From Fontibacterium medardense (GTDB taxonomy: Bacteria; Pseudomonadota; Alphaproteobacteria; Pelagibacterales; Pelagibacteraceae), in assembly GCA_965235075.1 (NCBI GenBank), contig OZ249404.1, forward strand, positions 1 through 64,000: a DNA stretch of 64,000 nt, given 5' to 3'. The position numbers and the translations under genes were made by a program. Below are positions 1-9,447 of the stretch, piece by piece. Position 1 is the first letter of the stretch; every line of letters starts with the position of its first letter. The notes beneath the pieces were generated by a model. That model was not told where the DNA came from. It saw nothing but the letters and a program-made list of their open reading frames with translations, and searched no databases.

Positions 1-1395
1 ATGATAAACCAAACAAGTCTTAAAGATAATTTTAGTAACGATAAAGCGAGATGGGATTCACTACAACAATCTCTGCTAGGACTTTACGGCAAGGATGTCT
101 ACACAAGTTGGTTACAAAATATTAGTTTCACTAAGATAAACTTTAATACTTTAGTTCTAAACGTAAAAACGCGATTTATTCGTGATTGGATCGTTGCTCA
201 TTATGCTGACAAAATTTTAGATTTATATAAGAAACAAGACGCAAATATTACTCGTATAGAATTTCAGATATCAGAAAGAGTTGAAACAAAGACCAACAGC
301 AAATCAAACGTAATTGATTTTGAAAAAAAAGATTTCATTCAAGATAGTGGCAGTTATGGACTTTCAAAAATTGATGAAAGATTAGTTTTTGATAATTTTA
401 TAGTTGGGAAAAGCAATGAACTTGCCTTTACAGCAGCTAATAGAATTATTGATAATTTAAATAAATATAATCCGCTTTATATTTATGGTGGAGTTGGTTT
501 AGGAAAGACTCACCTTTTAAATGCTATTGGAAATAAGTTATTAAAAAAAATAGACAAAGTTATTTATGTGTCTGCAGAAAGGTTCATGTACCAATTTGTT
601 AGATCTATAAAAAATAACGATGTTGTAAAATTTAAAGATATTTTTAGAAGTGCAAAAGTTTTAATTATAGATGATATACAATTTGTAAGCGGAAAAGATG
701 TAACTCAAGAAGAATTCTTCCACACTTTTAATGCATTAATAGAATCGGGTTCACAAATAGTTATTTCTTGTGACAGGCCACCAAATGAACTTGATAGAAT
801 ACAAGATAGAATTAAATCTAGACTGTCAGGCGGTCTAGTTGTTGATATTCAAAGTCCTGATTTTGAACAAAGAGTTAAAATTTTAAAACAAAGATGTTTA
901 AAAGAATTTCATGCTTCAGAAAGAAATATTGCTATTGATGATGAGGTTATTAATTTTATAGCCAATGAATTAAAACTTAGCGTTAGAGAAATGATAGGTG
1001 CATTTAATAGAATAGCGGCTTATCTAAATATAAATAATAGAAAGATCTCTGTGGCAGAAGCAAAGAGTATTTTACGAGATTCTTTGAATAAAATTGAGAC
1101 CAATATCACTATAGAAGATATACAAAAAACTGTAGTTTCTTATTATAATATTTCGATGCATGATTTTATGTCATCAAGAAGATCAAGATCTGTTGCAAGA
1201 CCAAGACAAATTGCAATGTATTTATCTAAGAAAATGACTACAAAATCTTTACCTGATATTGGCAGAAGATTTTCTGGCAGAGATCACACAACTGTTATTC
1301 ATGCGATTAAAAAAGTAGAAGAGTTAATGATTCAAGATAAAAACTTTGAAAATGAAGTTAAAGATCTTAATCAAAAATTAACAAAAACTGTTTAA
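1..1395 (+). CDS. dnaA: Chromosomal replication initiator DnaA
   Basis: DnaA binds DnaA boxes at the origin and opens the duplex for loading of the replicative helicase. The 464-residue protein has the family layout: an N-terminal helicase-interaction region, an AAA+ core with Walker A GGVGLGKT at residues 163-170 and Walker B LIIDDIQF at 221-228, and a C-terminal DNA-binding domain with the signature GRDHTTVIHA at 426-435. The ATG is the first base of the window, so the promoter and any upstream DnaA boxes are not visible. The stop overlaps the dnaN start by one base (TAATG), which suggests translational coupling. The identification is certain; only an upstream alternative start cannot be excluded. 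Confidence 0.98.
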   Translation: MINQTSLKDNFSNDKARWDSLQQSLLGLYGKDVYTSWLQNISFTKINFNTLVLNVKTRFIRDWIVAHYADKILDLYKKQDANITRIEFQISERVETKTNSKSNVIDFEKKDFIQDSGSYGLSKIDERLVFDNFIVGKSNELAFTAANRIIDNLNKYNPLYIYGGVGLGKTHLLNAIGNKLLKKIDKVIYVSAERFMYQFVRSIKNNDVVKFKDIFRSAKVLIIDDIQFVSGKDVTQEEFFHTFNALIESGSQIVISCDRPPNELDRIQDRIKSRLSGGLVVDIQSPDFEQRVKILKQRCLKEFHASERNIAIDDEVINFIANELKLSVREMIGAFNRIAAYLNINNRKISVAEAKSILRDSLNKIETNITIEDIQKTVVSYYNISMHDFMSSRRSRSVARPRQIAMYLSKKMTTKSLPDIGRRFSGRDHTTVIHAIKKVEELMIQDKNFENEVKDLNQKLTKTV

Positions 1396-2510
1396 TGGAA
1401 CTAAAGTTAAATAGAGATCTTTTTCTTAAAAGCCTCTCACATATCCAAGGAATAGTTGAGAAAAAAAATACTATTCCAATATTAGCTAACGTTTTATTAG
1501 ATGCTTCTAATGGCAAAATTACAATCTCTGCTACAGATTTAGATATTATTATTATTGAAGTTATTAAAGGCGAAATTATTACTGAGGGTTCAACAACTAC
1601 AACAGCACAAGTTATCTATGATTTAGTTAGAAAATTACCATCAGGCTCAGAAATACTAATTTCCCAAAAAACTGAAGGTCAGCTTTCTTTAATTTCAGCA
1701 AAATCAAATTTTAATTTAAAATGTTTACCGCCGAAAGATTTTCCAATTACTCAAGACGATGTTGAAGGAGAAGCTCTTGCAATTAGTTCATCAGTATTTT
1801 TAAAATTACTTAATAAGACTAAGTTTGCAATTTCAAACGATGAAACTAGGCATTATTTAAATGGAATTTACCTGCATAAAACAAATGAGAATAATCAATT
1901 ATATCTTTCAGCAGTTGCAACTGATGGACACAGATTGTCAAAAAGCAGATTAGTATTAGATAAAGATGTGGCTTTTGAAGCTGTTATTTTACCTAAAAAA
2001 ACATTATTTGAACTAGTTACTATACTTCAAGAAGAGAATTCAGAAATTAAGATCACTGCAAGCAAAACTAAAATAAGATTTACAATAAATGATATAACTT
2101 TAATTTCTAAAGTTATTGATGGTAGATTCCCAGATTATTCAAAAGTAATACCAACGGATAATAGCAACAAGATAACAGTCAACTTATCATCATTTATTTC
2201 TACTATTGATAGGATTAACTCATTGTCATCTGATCGTAAGGGGACTTTAAAACTTGTGGTGAATAAAGATATTTTAAAATTGTTAGTTAATGATCCAAGC
2301 GCTGGTGACGGTGTTGAAGAAATTATTTTAAGTTACAACGGCCCAGATTTAGAAATTGGTTTTAATTCTAAATATTTAATTGATGTAGGCGGTGTTATTG
2401 AAGATAAAAATATGATGATTTATGCTAAAGATCCGTCATCTCCAGTATTAATTCACGATCCTGCAGATATTAATAGTTTACATGTTATCATGCCAATGAG
2501 AGTGGCATGA
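1395..2510 (+). CDS. dnaN: DNA polymerase III beta subunit (sliding clamp)
   Basis: The product is the ring-shaped clamp that tethers DNA polymerase III to DNA. The 371-residue length and the three successive clamp folds fit the family. Recognisable segments are the N-terminal KKNTIPILANVLL stretch, the central ATDGHRLS motif, and the C-terminal VIMPMRV end that forms part of the hydrophobic protein-binding groove. The ATG overlaps the dnaA stop by one base and recF follows after four bases, so the three genes probably form one transcript. Nothing is unusual in the sequence. Confidence 0.97.
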   Translation: MELKLNRDLFLKSLSHIQGIVEKKNTIPILANVLLDASNGKITISATDLDIIIIEVIKGEIITEGSTTTTAQVIYDLVRKLPSGSEILISQKTEGQLSLISAKSNFNLKCLPPKDFPITQDDVEGEALAISSSVFLKLLNKTKFAISNDETRHYLNGIYLHKTNENNQLYLSAVATDGHRLSKSRLVLDKDVAFEAVILPKKTLFELVTILQEENSEIKITASKTKIRFTINDITLISKVIDGRFPDYSKVIPTDNSNKITVNLSSFISTIDRINSLSSDRKGTLKLVVNKDILKLLVNDPSAGDGVEEIILSYNGPDLEIGFNSKYLIDVGGVIEDKNMMIYAKDPSSPVLIHDPADINSLHVIMPMRVA

Positions 2511-2514
2511 TTAA

Positions 2515-3594
2515 ATGTTCCTAATTAAAGATATAAAATTACAGAATTTTAGATCTCATTCTTTTACCGAGCTCAAAACTAATCATCCGATCATTTGCAT
2601 TATTGGTCCAAATGGTAGTGGCAAAACTAATGTATTAGAGGCCATATCACTCATTGCCGATAAAAAAGGAATTAGGGGAACATTAATAGAGGACTGTATA
2701 AAAAAAGATTCTAAAGATAAAACAATTATTTCCACAACAATTAGTTATGAAAAAAAAGATTACAAAGTTGACGTAATTTTTGAATCAAAAAAAAATAAAG
2801 TAAAAAAATATTTAAATATTGATAATAACAAATCTTCCTTAGCTGAAGTCTTTAAGGATATAAATTTTATTTGGTTAACTCCTCAAATGGATAAAATTAT
2901 GTACGAAGGAGATAGTATTAAAAGAAAATTTCTAGACAAAATTATTTCTAATTACAATTTAGATTATAAAAAAAATTTAAGTAACTTTAAAAAACTTTCA
3001 GAAGAGAGAATTCAATTATTAAAAGAAAATCAAGATTTACAATGGTTGAATATTTTAGAAAAGAAAATGATAAATGAATTGTGGAATATTTTTACTTATA
3101 GAAGAGCGTTTATTAAAGATGTTAATAATATTATTTCAAAAAAATTAAATAATTTTTTAAAAATTAAATTAAATATTAAGAACTCTTATAATTTAGATCA
3201 AAATATTAGCGAAAAAGAGTTCCATACATTTTTTGAAAATAAATATTTTGAAAAACGTGAGATTGATCAAATCATAAAAAGAAATAGTGTAGGTCCACAG
3301 TTTGATATTTTTGAATTTTTTAATGAGGAAACTAAATTAAATTCTGACCTTTGCTCAACGGGTGAGCAAAAAAAAATATTAATATCCTTAATATTGGCAT
3401 TTATTTTGTTAATGAAATCTAAAAATATAAATTCGATACTTTTATTTGATGAAATTGCATCCCACATTGACGGTAAAAACCTTGAACTTTTTTTCGATGA
3501 AATTGCAAAAATCGGGATGCAAACTTGGTATACAGGAACTAACTTACAACCGTTCCAAACTATTGAAAATAAAGCATTTTTTGTAAAATTATAG
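2515..3594 (+). CDS. recF: DNA replication/repair protein RecF
   Basis: RecF is an SMC-like ATPase that helps load RecA at single-strand gaps behind stalled forks. The 359-residue protein has an N-terminal P-loop, GPNGSGKT at residues 31-38, directly after the LQNFRSH motif. An ABC-type signature (STGEQKKILISL) and Walker B with a D-loop (LLFDEIASHID) lie in the C-terminal third. The sequence is unusually lysine- and asparagine-rich, matching the AT bias of the genome. The gene starts four bases after dnaN in the conserved dnaA-dnaN-recF-gyrB order. Confidence 0.95.
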   Translation: MFLIKDIKLQNFRSHSFTELKTNHPIICIIGPNGSGKTNVLEAISLIADKKGIRGTLIEDCIKKDSKDKTIISTTISYEKKDYKVDVIFESKKNKVKKYLNIDNNKSSLAEVFKDINFIWLTPQMDKIMYEGDSIKRKFLDKIISNYNLDYKKNLSNFKKLSEERIQLLKENQDLQWLNILEKKMINELWNIFTYRRAFIKDVNNIISKKLNNFLKIKLNIKNSYNLDQNISEKEFHTFFENKYFEKREIDQIIKRNSVGPQFDIFEFFNEETKLNSDLCSTGEQKKILISLILAFILLMKSKNINSILLFDEIASHIDGKNLELFFDEIAKIGMQTWYTGTNLQPFQTIENKAFFVKL

Positions 3595-3606
3595 CAATTA
3601 CCTTGT

Positions 3607-3616
3607 CCTAATTAGG
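3607..3616. promoter_or_regulatory. Perfect 10-bp palindrome upstream of gyrB
   Basis: The short recF-gyrB gap contains CCTAATTAGG, a perfect palindrome 41 bases before the gyrB ATG. It could be a regulatory site or supercoiling-sensitive element for gyrB, but a 10-bp AT-cored palindrome can occur by chance in this genome. No protein can be assigned to it from the sequence. Confidence 0.2.
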
Positions 3617-3657
3617 GATAAAAAATGTTATAAAAGGCTTCAAAAAAAAATTCATAA

Positions 3658-6210
3658 ATGCCCGAAAATTTACAAAAAAAACCTCAAAATAATTCATACG
3701 AAGCGAACTCAATTAAAGTTTTAAAAGGCTTAGATGCGGTTAGAAAAAGACCTGGAATGTATATCGGTGATACAGATGATGGCACTGGTCTGCACCATAT
3801 GGTTTTTGAAGTTATTGATAACTCCATAGATGAAGCTTTAGCGGGTCACTGTAATGAAATTTATGTTTCATTAAATAAAGATCAGAGCGTCACTGTTGAG
3901 GATAACGGAAGAGGTATACCTGTTGATATGCATAAAGAAGAGGGAATATCTGCAGCAGAAGTAATTATGACCCAGTTACATTCTGGTGGAAAATTTGATC
4001 ACGATTCATATAAAATTTCAGGTGGATTACATGGAGTAGGGGTTTCAGTGGTGAATGCTTTGTCAGAAAATTTAAAATTAAATATTTTTAGAAAAAATAA
4101 AGAATATCTCGCAGAATTTAAAGATGGAGTTACTACAAAACCTTTAAAACAAATTGGTGATGCAAAAAAAGCAAATGGTACCTCAGTAACTTTTTTACCT
4201 TCAAAAAAAATATTTACTACCACAGTATTTGATATCAATATTTTAAAAAAAAGAATTAAAGAATTAGCTTACCTTAATAAGAGCATTCAAATTATTCTAG
4301 AAGATAAGCGAGAAGAAAAAATAAAAAGATCTGAATATAAGTTCGAGGGTGGTATTGCAGAATTCGTAATTGATTTTGATAAAAATAAAGAAAAACTTAA
4401 ATCAGAAACAGGCGAAAATCTTTTTACAAAACCAATATATATTTCAGGAAGCAAAAATGACATTCAATTAGAAGTGGCTCTGGTCTGGAATGCTGGTTAT
4501 CAAGAACAAATTGTTTCTTTTACAAATAATATTCCACAAAAAGATGGTGGAACGCATTTAGTTGGCTTTAGAAATGCATTAACTAGAACTATAAATAAAT
4601 ATGTTGTCGATAATAGCATTTTAAAGAAAGAAAAAATTTCAGTAACCGGAGATGATGTTAGAGAAGGATTGACCGCTATAATTTCAGTAAAAGTTAAGGA
4701 TCCTAAATTCTCATCTCAAACCAAAGAAAAATTAGTTTCGTCAGAAGTTCGTCCGGTAGTAGAGGGAATAGTTAATGAGAAACTCGAAGTCTGGTTTGAT
4801 CAAAATAACAAGATTACAAAAGCTCTTGTAAATAAAATCTCACAAGCAGCTTTAGCTAGAGAACTTGCTAGAAAAGCGAGAGAGAGCGTTAGAAGAAAAA
4901 GCGCTTTAGATATTTCTAGTTTGCCAGGTAAGTTAGCCGATTGTCAGACAAAGGATAAGGACAAAGCCGAATTATTTATAGTTGAGGGGGATTCAGCGGG
5001 AGGATCTGCAAAACAAGCAAGAAATAGGGAATTTCAAGCCGTATTACCTTTAAGAGGAAAGATTTTAAATACTTATGTTGATTCAAAAAATAACGGATCA
5101 AGCAAGCTAGATCCAGCTGAAGCAAAAAAAGTTTATGCCAAAATGCTTTCTTCAAACGAAATTATAACTTTAATTAACGCTATCGGTACAGGATTTGATG
5201 ATTTTAGTCTGGAGAAATTAAGATACGGAAAAATTATTATTATGACCGATGCCGATGTTGACGGATCTCATATAAGAACTTTATTATTAACTTTTTTTAA
5301 CAATGAACCTTTTAATGAACTTATTAAAAATGGAAAAATTTATATAGCGCAACCACCATTATATAAAATTAAAGTCGGAAAAAAAATATCTTACATTAAA
5401 AACGATGAAGAGCTTTTTGATGTTACCATTGATACAGCTAAAGATAATATAAAATTTTTCTCAGAAGAAAATGGAAAAGCAAAAGAAGAAAATTTTACTG
5501 AGGTTGTAAAATACTGCAGAAGATTTGATTCAAGAATAAAAAATTTAGGAAAAGATTTTGATAAAGAATTAGTTGAAGCTCTAACTGTGGTTGGCAGTTT
5601 TTATAAAGATAAAAAAGATTTTTTAATAAGAGACGACTCTAATGGTAAGAAAAAAGAAGGAGCCATAAAAGCAGCAGCAGAATATTTAAATAGATTTGGG
5701 AATAAAGCGGAAAATAATTTATGGACAGGATCATTCAAGGAAAATTCATTTATTTTAGAGAAAAAATATTATGAAGAATCTATTATTAAAAAATTAAGTT
5801 TAGATTTTTTAGATACCAAGCATGTAGAAGAGTTAAGCCAGTTAGGCGATATGTTGCAAATTTTTAGAAAAAATTGTCACATGATTAATTCAGCTAATGA
5901 AAAAATTGAAATTTATTCTCCAATAGATTTTTTGAAAAGAATAATAGAAGAGGGTAAAAAATCTATATCTATCCAAAGATTTAAAGGATTAGGAGAAATG
6001 AACCCAGAAGAGTTATGGGAAACAACTTTAAATCCAGAAAACAATACATTGTTAAAAGTAAATTATTCTGGAAATGATGTTGACAATGAAACTACTAACC
6101 CAGGTGATCGTGATAGAGAAATTTTTAAGATTTTAATGGGTGAAGATGTTGTTCCAAGAAAAGATTTTATTAATAAAAACGCTATTAATGTAAATAATCT
6201 AGATATCTAG
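3658..6210 (+). CDS. gyrB: DNA gyrase subunit B
   Basis: GyrB is the ATPase subunit of DNA gyrase, which introduces negative supercoils. The 850-residue protein has the GHKL ATPase domain (VIDNSIDEA, VEDNGRGIPVD and GGLHGVGVSVVNALS motifs in the first 130 residues), the transducer domain, and the TOPRIM domain with IVEGDSAGGSAKQ and the metal-binding DADVDGSHI motif. The QRFKGLGEMNPEELWETT segment near the C-terminus is typical. It is somewhat longer than the common form of about 805 residues, with the extra length in the TOPRIM/tail region (around residues 580-700). The order recF-gyrB is conserved in alphaproteobacteria. Confidence 0.97.
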   Translation: MPENLQKKPQNNSYEANSIKVLKGLDAVRKRPGMYIGDTDDGTGLHHMVFEVIDNSIDEALAGHCNEIYVSLNKDQSVTVEDNGRGIPVDMHKEEGISAAEVIMTQLHSGGKFDHDSYKISGGLHGVGVSVVNALSENLKLNIFRKNKEYLAEFKDGVTTKPLKQIGDAKKANGTSVTFLPSKKIFTTTVFDINILKKRIKELAYLNKSIQIILEDKREEKIKRSEYKFEGGIAEFVIDFDKNKEKLKSETGENLFTKPIYISGSKNDIQLEVALVWNAGYQEQIVSFTNNIPQKDGGTHLVGFRNALTRTINKYVVDNSILKKEKISVTGDDVREGLTAIISVKVKDPKFSSQTKEKLVSSEVRPVVEGIVNEKLEVWFDQNNKITKALVNKISQAALARELARKARESVRRKSALDISSLPGKLADCQTKDKDKAELFIVEGDSAGGSAKQARNREFQAVLPLRGKILNTYVDSKNNGSSKLDPAEAKKVYAKMLSSNEIITLINAIGTGFDDFSLEKLRYGKIIIMTDADVDGSHIRTLLLTFFNNEPFNELIKNGKIYIAQPPLYKIKVGKKISYIKNDEELFDVTIDTAKDNIKFFSEENGKAKEENFTEVVKYCRRFDSRIKNLGKDFDKELVEALTVVGSFYKDKKDFLIRDDSNGKKKEGAIKAAAEYLNRFGNKAENNLWTGSFKENSFILEKKYYEESIIKKLSLDFLDTKHVEELSQLGDMLQIFRKNCHMINSANEKIEIYSPIDFLKRIIEEGKKSISIQRFKGLGEMNPEELWETTLNPENNTLLKVNYSGNDVDNETTNPGDRDREIFKILMGEDVVPRKDFINKNAINVNNLDI

Positions 6211-6214
6211 TTTG

Positions 6215-7507
6215 ATGAATTTAGCAAAACTACCAGAGCTAAATGATAATCAGATAAAACTTTTAACACTAATCAACATTCGTTGGGTTGCGATTTTTGG
6301 ACAGTTTACAACAATATCGATTGTATATTTTTATTTTAATTTTAGTTTTAATATTGGGTATTGTTATTTATTAGTTTTGTTTTCATCTTTTCTTAATATC
6401 TTTCTTAAACTGAGATCAAAAAAAACGGACTTATTATCCAATAAACAAGCCACTTTTAGCATTCTCTATGATTTATTTCAGCTATTTGGATTGTTATTTT
6501 TAACTGGTGGGTTAACTAATCCCTTTTCAATATTAATTGTTGCACCAATTACAATTGCTGCAGGATTTTTAAATCTAAGAAGTAGTGTTCTTATAGGTTT
6601 TTTATCAATTGTATTAATTATTATATTATCATTTTTTTATTTTGAATTACCTGGACTTGAAAATAATTACCTATTTCCAAAGTTTTATATTTTAGGATCA
6701 GCATTAGCATTATGTACGGCAATAATATTTTTAGCTATTTATTCGCAAAGATTAGCGATGGAAAGCGCACAAAGAAATGAGGCTTTTAACGTTTTGCAAC
6801 AGATCTTTTTAAGGGAGCAAGAATTAAAATCTTTAGGAGGCCTTGCAGCAGCAGCGGCTCATGAGTTAGGAACTCCTTTGAATACAATATCGTTAGTTGC
6901 TAAAGAGTTAAAAAAAGAAATAGGAGTAAATAAGAAGTTTAATCAAGATTTAGATTTACTTATTTCCCAATCTAAAAGATGCAGCGATATATTAAAGCAG
7001 ATATCAAAAAATCTTTATGCGGAAAAAGAGGATAAATTTTTTGATAAAGCGTCATTTAAAATTATCGTTCATGAAATTGTTGATTCATTTAAAAATTTAA
7101 GTAAGAAAAAAATTATTATTAATTCAGAAGCTTATAGAAAAGATTATTTAATTACAAAAAAAATTGAGATTATTTATAGTCTTAAGAATATTATTGATAA
7201 TGCTTTAAAATTCTCTTCAAATAAAATTGAGATTTTTTTATTATCAAACGAAGATGAGTTGAGAATAAAAATTGAAGATGATGGTGTAGGTTTTTCAAAA
7301 CAAATATTAGGATTTTTAGGAGAGCCGTATATTAATAAAAGAGATCTCGATAACAATAAAGAAGGAATGGGCCTTGGCATTTTTATAGCAAAAGTTTTTT
7401 TAGAAAGATTATCTGCTACTATTAATTTCTATAATTTAGAAAATAAAGGTGCTGTAGTTGACATATTCTGGCAAAAAAAAGATTTAGTTAATTTAAAACT
7501 TATATAG
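6215..7507 (+). CDS. regB: Redox sensor histidine kinase RegB/PrrB/ActS
   Basis: This membrane histidine kinase senses the redox state of the quinone pool and phosphorylates RegA. Several hydrophobic segments occupy residues 20-175. GGLTNPF at 98-104 matches the ubiquinone-binding heptapeptide of RegB. The H-box AAAHELGTPLNT carries the phospho-accepting His216. Cys256 in QSKRCSDIL is at the position of the redox-active cysteine of RegB. The GHKL ATPase domain ends with DDGVGFS and GMGLGIFIAK. The ATG at 6215 is preferred over an in-frame TTG one codon upstream. It begins just after gyrB, and its 3' end overlaps the convergent aguA by 8 bases. Its partner regA lies 4.3 kb away, beyond a polyamine operon. 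Confidence 0.92.
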   Translation: MNLAKLPELNDNQIKLLTLINIRWVAIFGQFTTISIVYFYFNFSFNIGYCYLLVLFSSFLNIFLKLRSKKTDLLSNKQATFSILYDLFQLFGLLFLTGGLTNPFSILIVAPITIAAGFLNLRSSVLIGFLSIVLIIILSFFYFELPGLENNYLFPKFYILGSALALCTAIIFLAIYSQRLAMESAQRNEAFNVLQQIFLREQELKSLGGLAAAAAHELGTPLNTISLVAKELKKEIGVNKKFNQDLDLLISQSKRCSDILKQISKNLYAEKEDKFFDKASFKIIVHEIVDSFKNLSKKKIIINSEAYRKDYLITKKIEIIYSLKNIIDNALKFSSNKIEIFLLSNEDELRIKIEDDGVGFSKQILGFLGEPYINKRDLDNNKEGMGLGIFIAKVFLERLSATINFYNLENKGAVVDIFWQKKDLVNLKLI

Positions 7508-8570
7508 CTGGCTCTTGTTGGGTCATGCAATGAATTGCTCCAAATCCCCAAATAAGATCACGACAGTTAATTGGTATAATTTTTCTATCTTTAAAATTTT
7601 TTTCTAAAATTTGAAAAGCTTTATCATCATTTTTATCTTCAAAGATTGGCAATAGTACAATTTTATTAGCTATATAAAAATTTAAGTAGCTAGCAGGCAC
7701 TCTTGTATCGTCTATAATTAAAGGTGATGGCATTGGTATTTCTACAATTGTATTTTGTTTGCCTAAATGATTTCTAGATTTTTTTAAGATTTTTAAATTT
7801 TCATTTAAAGCTGAATAATTTTCATCATTTTTTTTATATTCCATTGCTGTAAATATTTTATCATCTTCAAAAAATCTTGTGATGTCATCGATATGACCGT
7901 GTGTATCATCACCAACAATACCTTTATTAAGCCATATAAAATTTTTGATATTTAGACTTTCGCTTAAGATTATTTCTAATTTTTCTTTACTTAGCCCAGG
8001 ATTTCTTTCTTGAACTTTACTTAACAAGCATTCTTTTGTTGCAATTAAAGTTCCTTTTCCATTTACGTCAATCGCACCACCTTCCAATATAATATCTTTA
8101 ACCTTATTTTTAATTTTTGCTTTTATATCTACTAATTCTATATTTTTAATTTTTGCTATTTGTGGCTTTATATTATTGTCAAAATTATAATCTTTATATT
8201 TTGCCCACGCATTGAAATGAAAATTAGTCATAATCTTTTTTTTCAAAAGATCATTTACTAGAAAAATAGGTCCCGTATCTCTAGTCCAAACTCTATTTGT
8301 CTTAATGACATGAAAATTAATCTTATTTAGATTTGTTTTTTCTTTAATTAAGATTTTCTTAATATTTTTTTTAACCGCTTTTGATTGTATTAAAATATCA
8401 ACTTTTTGAACCTTAGATAACGCTGAAGCTATTTTAGCGAAAGTTGATGGAATATTTTCAAATTTATCAGGCCAGTCATTTTTATTATGTGGCCATGCTA
8501 ACCATGTGGAGCTTTGCTTTTCCCACTCTGCCGGCATTCTATAACCCAAGGATGCCAGATTTTCATTCAT
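7500..8570 (-). CDS. aguA: Agmatine deiminase
   Basis: AguA hydrolyses agmatine to N-carbamoylputrescine and ammonia in the cytoplasm. The 356-residue protein shows the guanidine-modifying-enzyme fold motifs: the N-terminal WLAWPHN, VWTRDTGPIF, EGGAIDVNGKGT, the catalytic-region DDTHGHIDD, and the nucleophilic Cys348 in the C-terminal GFGAIHCMTQQEP. It is the last gene of a four-gene minus-strand operon and overlaps aguB by 8 bases, so the two consecutive enzymes are probably translationally coupled. Peptidyl-arginine deiminase is a family alternative, but the agmatine role is strongly supported by the adjacent aguB. Confidence 0.93.
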   Translation of the reverse strand: MNENLASLGYRMPAEWEKQSSTWLAWPHNKNDWPDKFENIPSTFAKIASALSKVQKVDILIQSKAVKKNIKKILIKEKTNLNKINFHVIKTNRVWTRDTGPIFLVNDLLKKKIMTNFHFNAWAKYKDYNFDNNIKPQIAKIKNIELVDIKAKIKNKVKDIILEGGAIDVNGKGTLIATKECLLSKVQERNPGLSKEKLEIILSESLNIKNFIWLNKGIVGDDTHGHIDDITRFFEDDKIFTAMEYKKNDENYSALNENLKILKKSRNHLGKQNTIVEIPMPSPLIIDDTRVPASYLNFYIANKIVLLPIFEDKNDDKAFQILEKNFKDRKIIPINCRDLIWGFGAIHCMTQQEPAI

Positions 8571-9444
8571 CTGAAGGATTTTTTAATAAACCGTGGTATT
8601 GATCAATTCTTCTATCTCTTAAGAATGGCCAATGTTGTCTTACTTTTTCAACTTTGCTTAGATCAATATTACAGATAATTATCTCTTCCTTGTCGTTGCC
8701 AGCTTCTGCAATAATATTTCCATTTGGGTCAAATACAATTGAATTACCCCAAAATTCGATAGATTTATCTTTTTTTCCTTCAATACCTACTCTGTTAACA
8801 GAAACTACAAATACCCCATTTGCTATGGCGTGTGATCTTTGAATTGTAAGCCATGCATTTAATTGTGATTTACCAAATTCTTTTTTTTCACGTAAATGCC
8901 AGCCTATTGCCGTTGGATAAAATATGATTTCTGCACCCTTTAAAGCTGTTAAACGTGCTGCTTCTGGAAACCATTGATCCCAGCATATTAAAGTTCCAAT
9001 TGTACCGTGCTTAGTGTTGAAACTTTTAAAACCTAAATCACCTGGTGTGAAATAAAATTTTTCATAATATTGAGGATCATCAGGAATGTGCATTTTTCTA
9101 TAGTGACCAAAAATCTTTCCTTTTTCATCAATAACAACGCATGAGTTATGATAAAGGCCCGAAACTTTCTTTTCAAAAAGTGGAACGATTATTATTACAC
9201 TTATTTTTTTTGCTAACTCGCATAATGCATTAGTAGTTTTTCCAGGTATCTTCTCTGCTATCGCAAAGTTATCGTGATTTTCTTCTTGGCAAAAATAATG
9301 CGTTAGAAATAGTTCAGGCAAACAAACAATTTGTGCACCTTTCTTTTTCGCTAATTTTATTTTTTCAATGGCTTTAGAGAGATTTTTTTTTGGATCAGCG
9401 TCCATCTTCATCTGCACCAAAGCTACTTTAGTTAGTGAAGACAT
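8563..9444 (-). CDS. aguB: N-carbamoylputrescine amidase
   Basis: AguB is a carbon-nitrogen hydrolase that converts N-carbamoylputrescine to putrescine, CO2 and ammonia. The nitrilase-superfamily triad is visible: Glu44 (CLPELFLTHYF), Lys117 (HYRKMHIPDDP) and Cys154 (LICWDQWFPEAA). The 293-residue length and the C-terminal RRIDQYHGL are typical of AguB rather than of general omega-amidases. It starts three bases after the DHS-like gene and overlaps aguA, placing it third in the polyamine operon. Confidence 0.93.
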   Translation of the reverse strand: MSSLTKVALVQMKMDADPKKNLSKAIEKIKLAKKKGAQIVCLPELFLTHYFCQEENHDNFAIAEKIPGKTTNALCELAKKISVIIIVPLFEKKVSGLYHNSCVVIDEKGKIFGHYRKMHIPDDPQYYEKFYFTPGDLGFKSFNTKHGTIGTLICWDQWFPEAARLTALKGAEIIFYPTAIGWHLREKKEFGKSQLNAWLTIQRSHAIANGVFVVSVNRVGIEGKKDKSIEFWGNSIVFDPNGNIIAEAGNDKEEIIICNIDLSKVEKVRQHWPFLRDRRIDQYHGLLKNPSDE

Positions 9445-9447
9445 TGT

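Noticed and set aside
1..60. Replication origin next to dnaA
   Set aside because: No cluster of DnaA boxes is visible in the visible dnaA-gyrB gaps, and alphaproteobacterial origins are often far from dnaA. The upstream side is outside the window.
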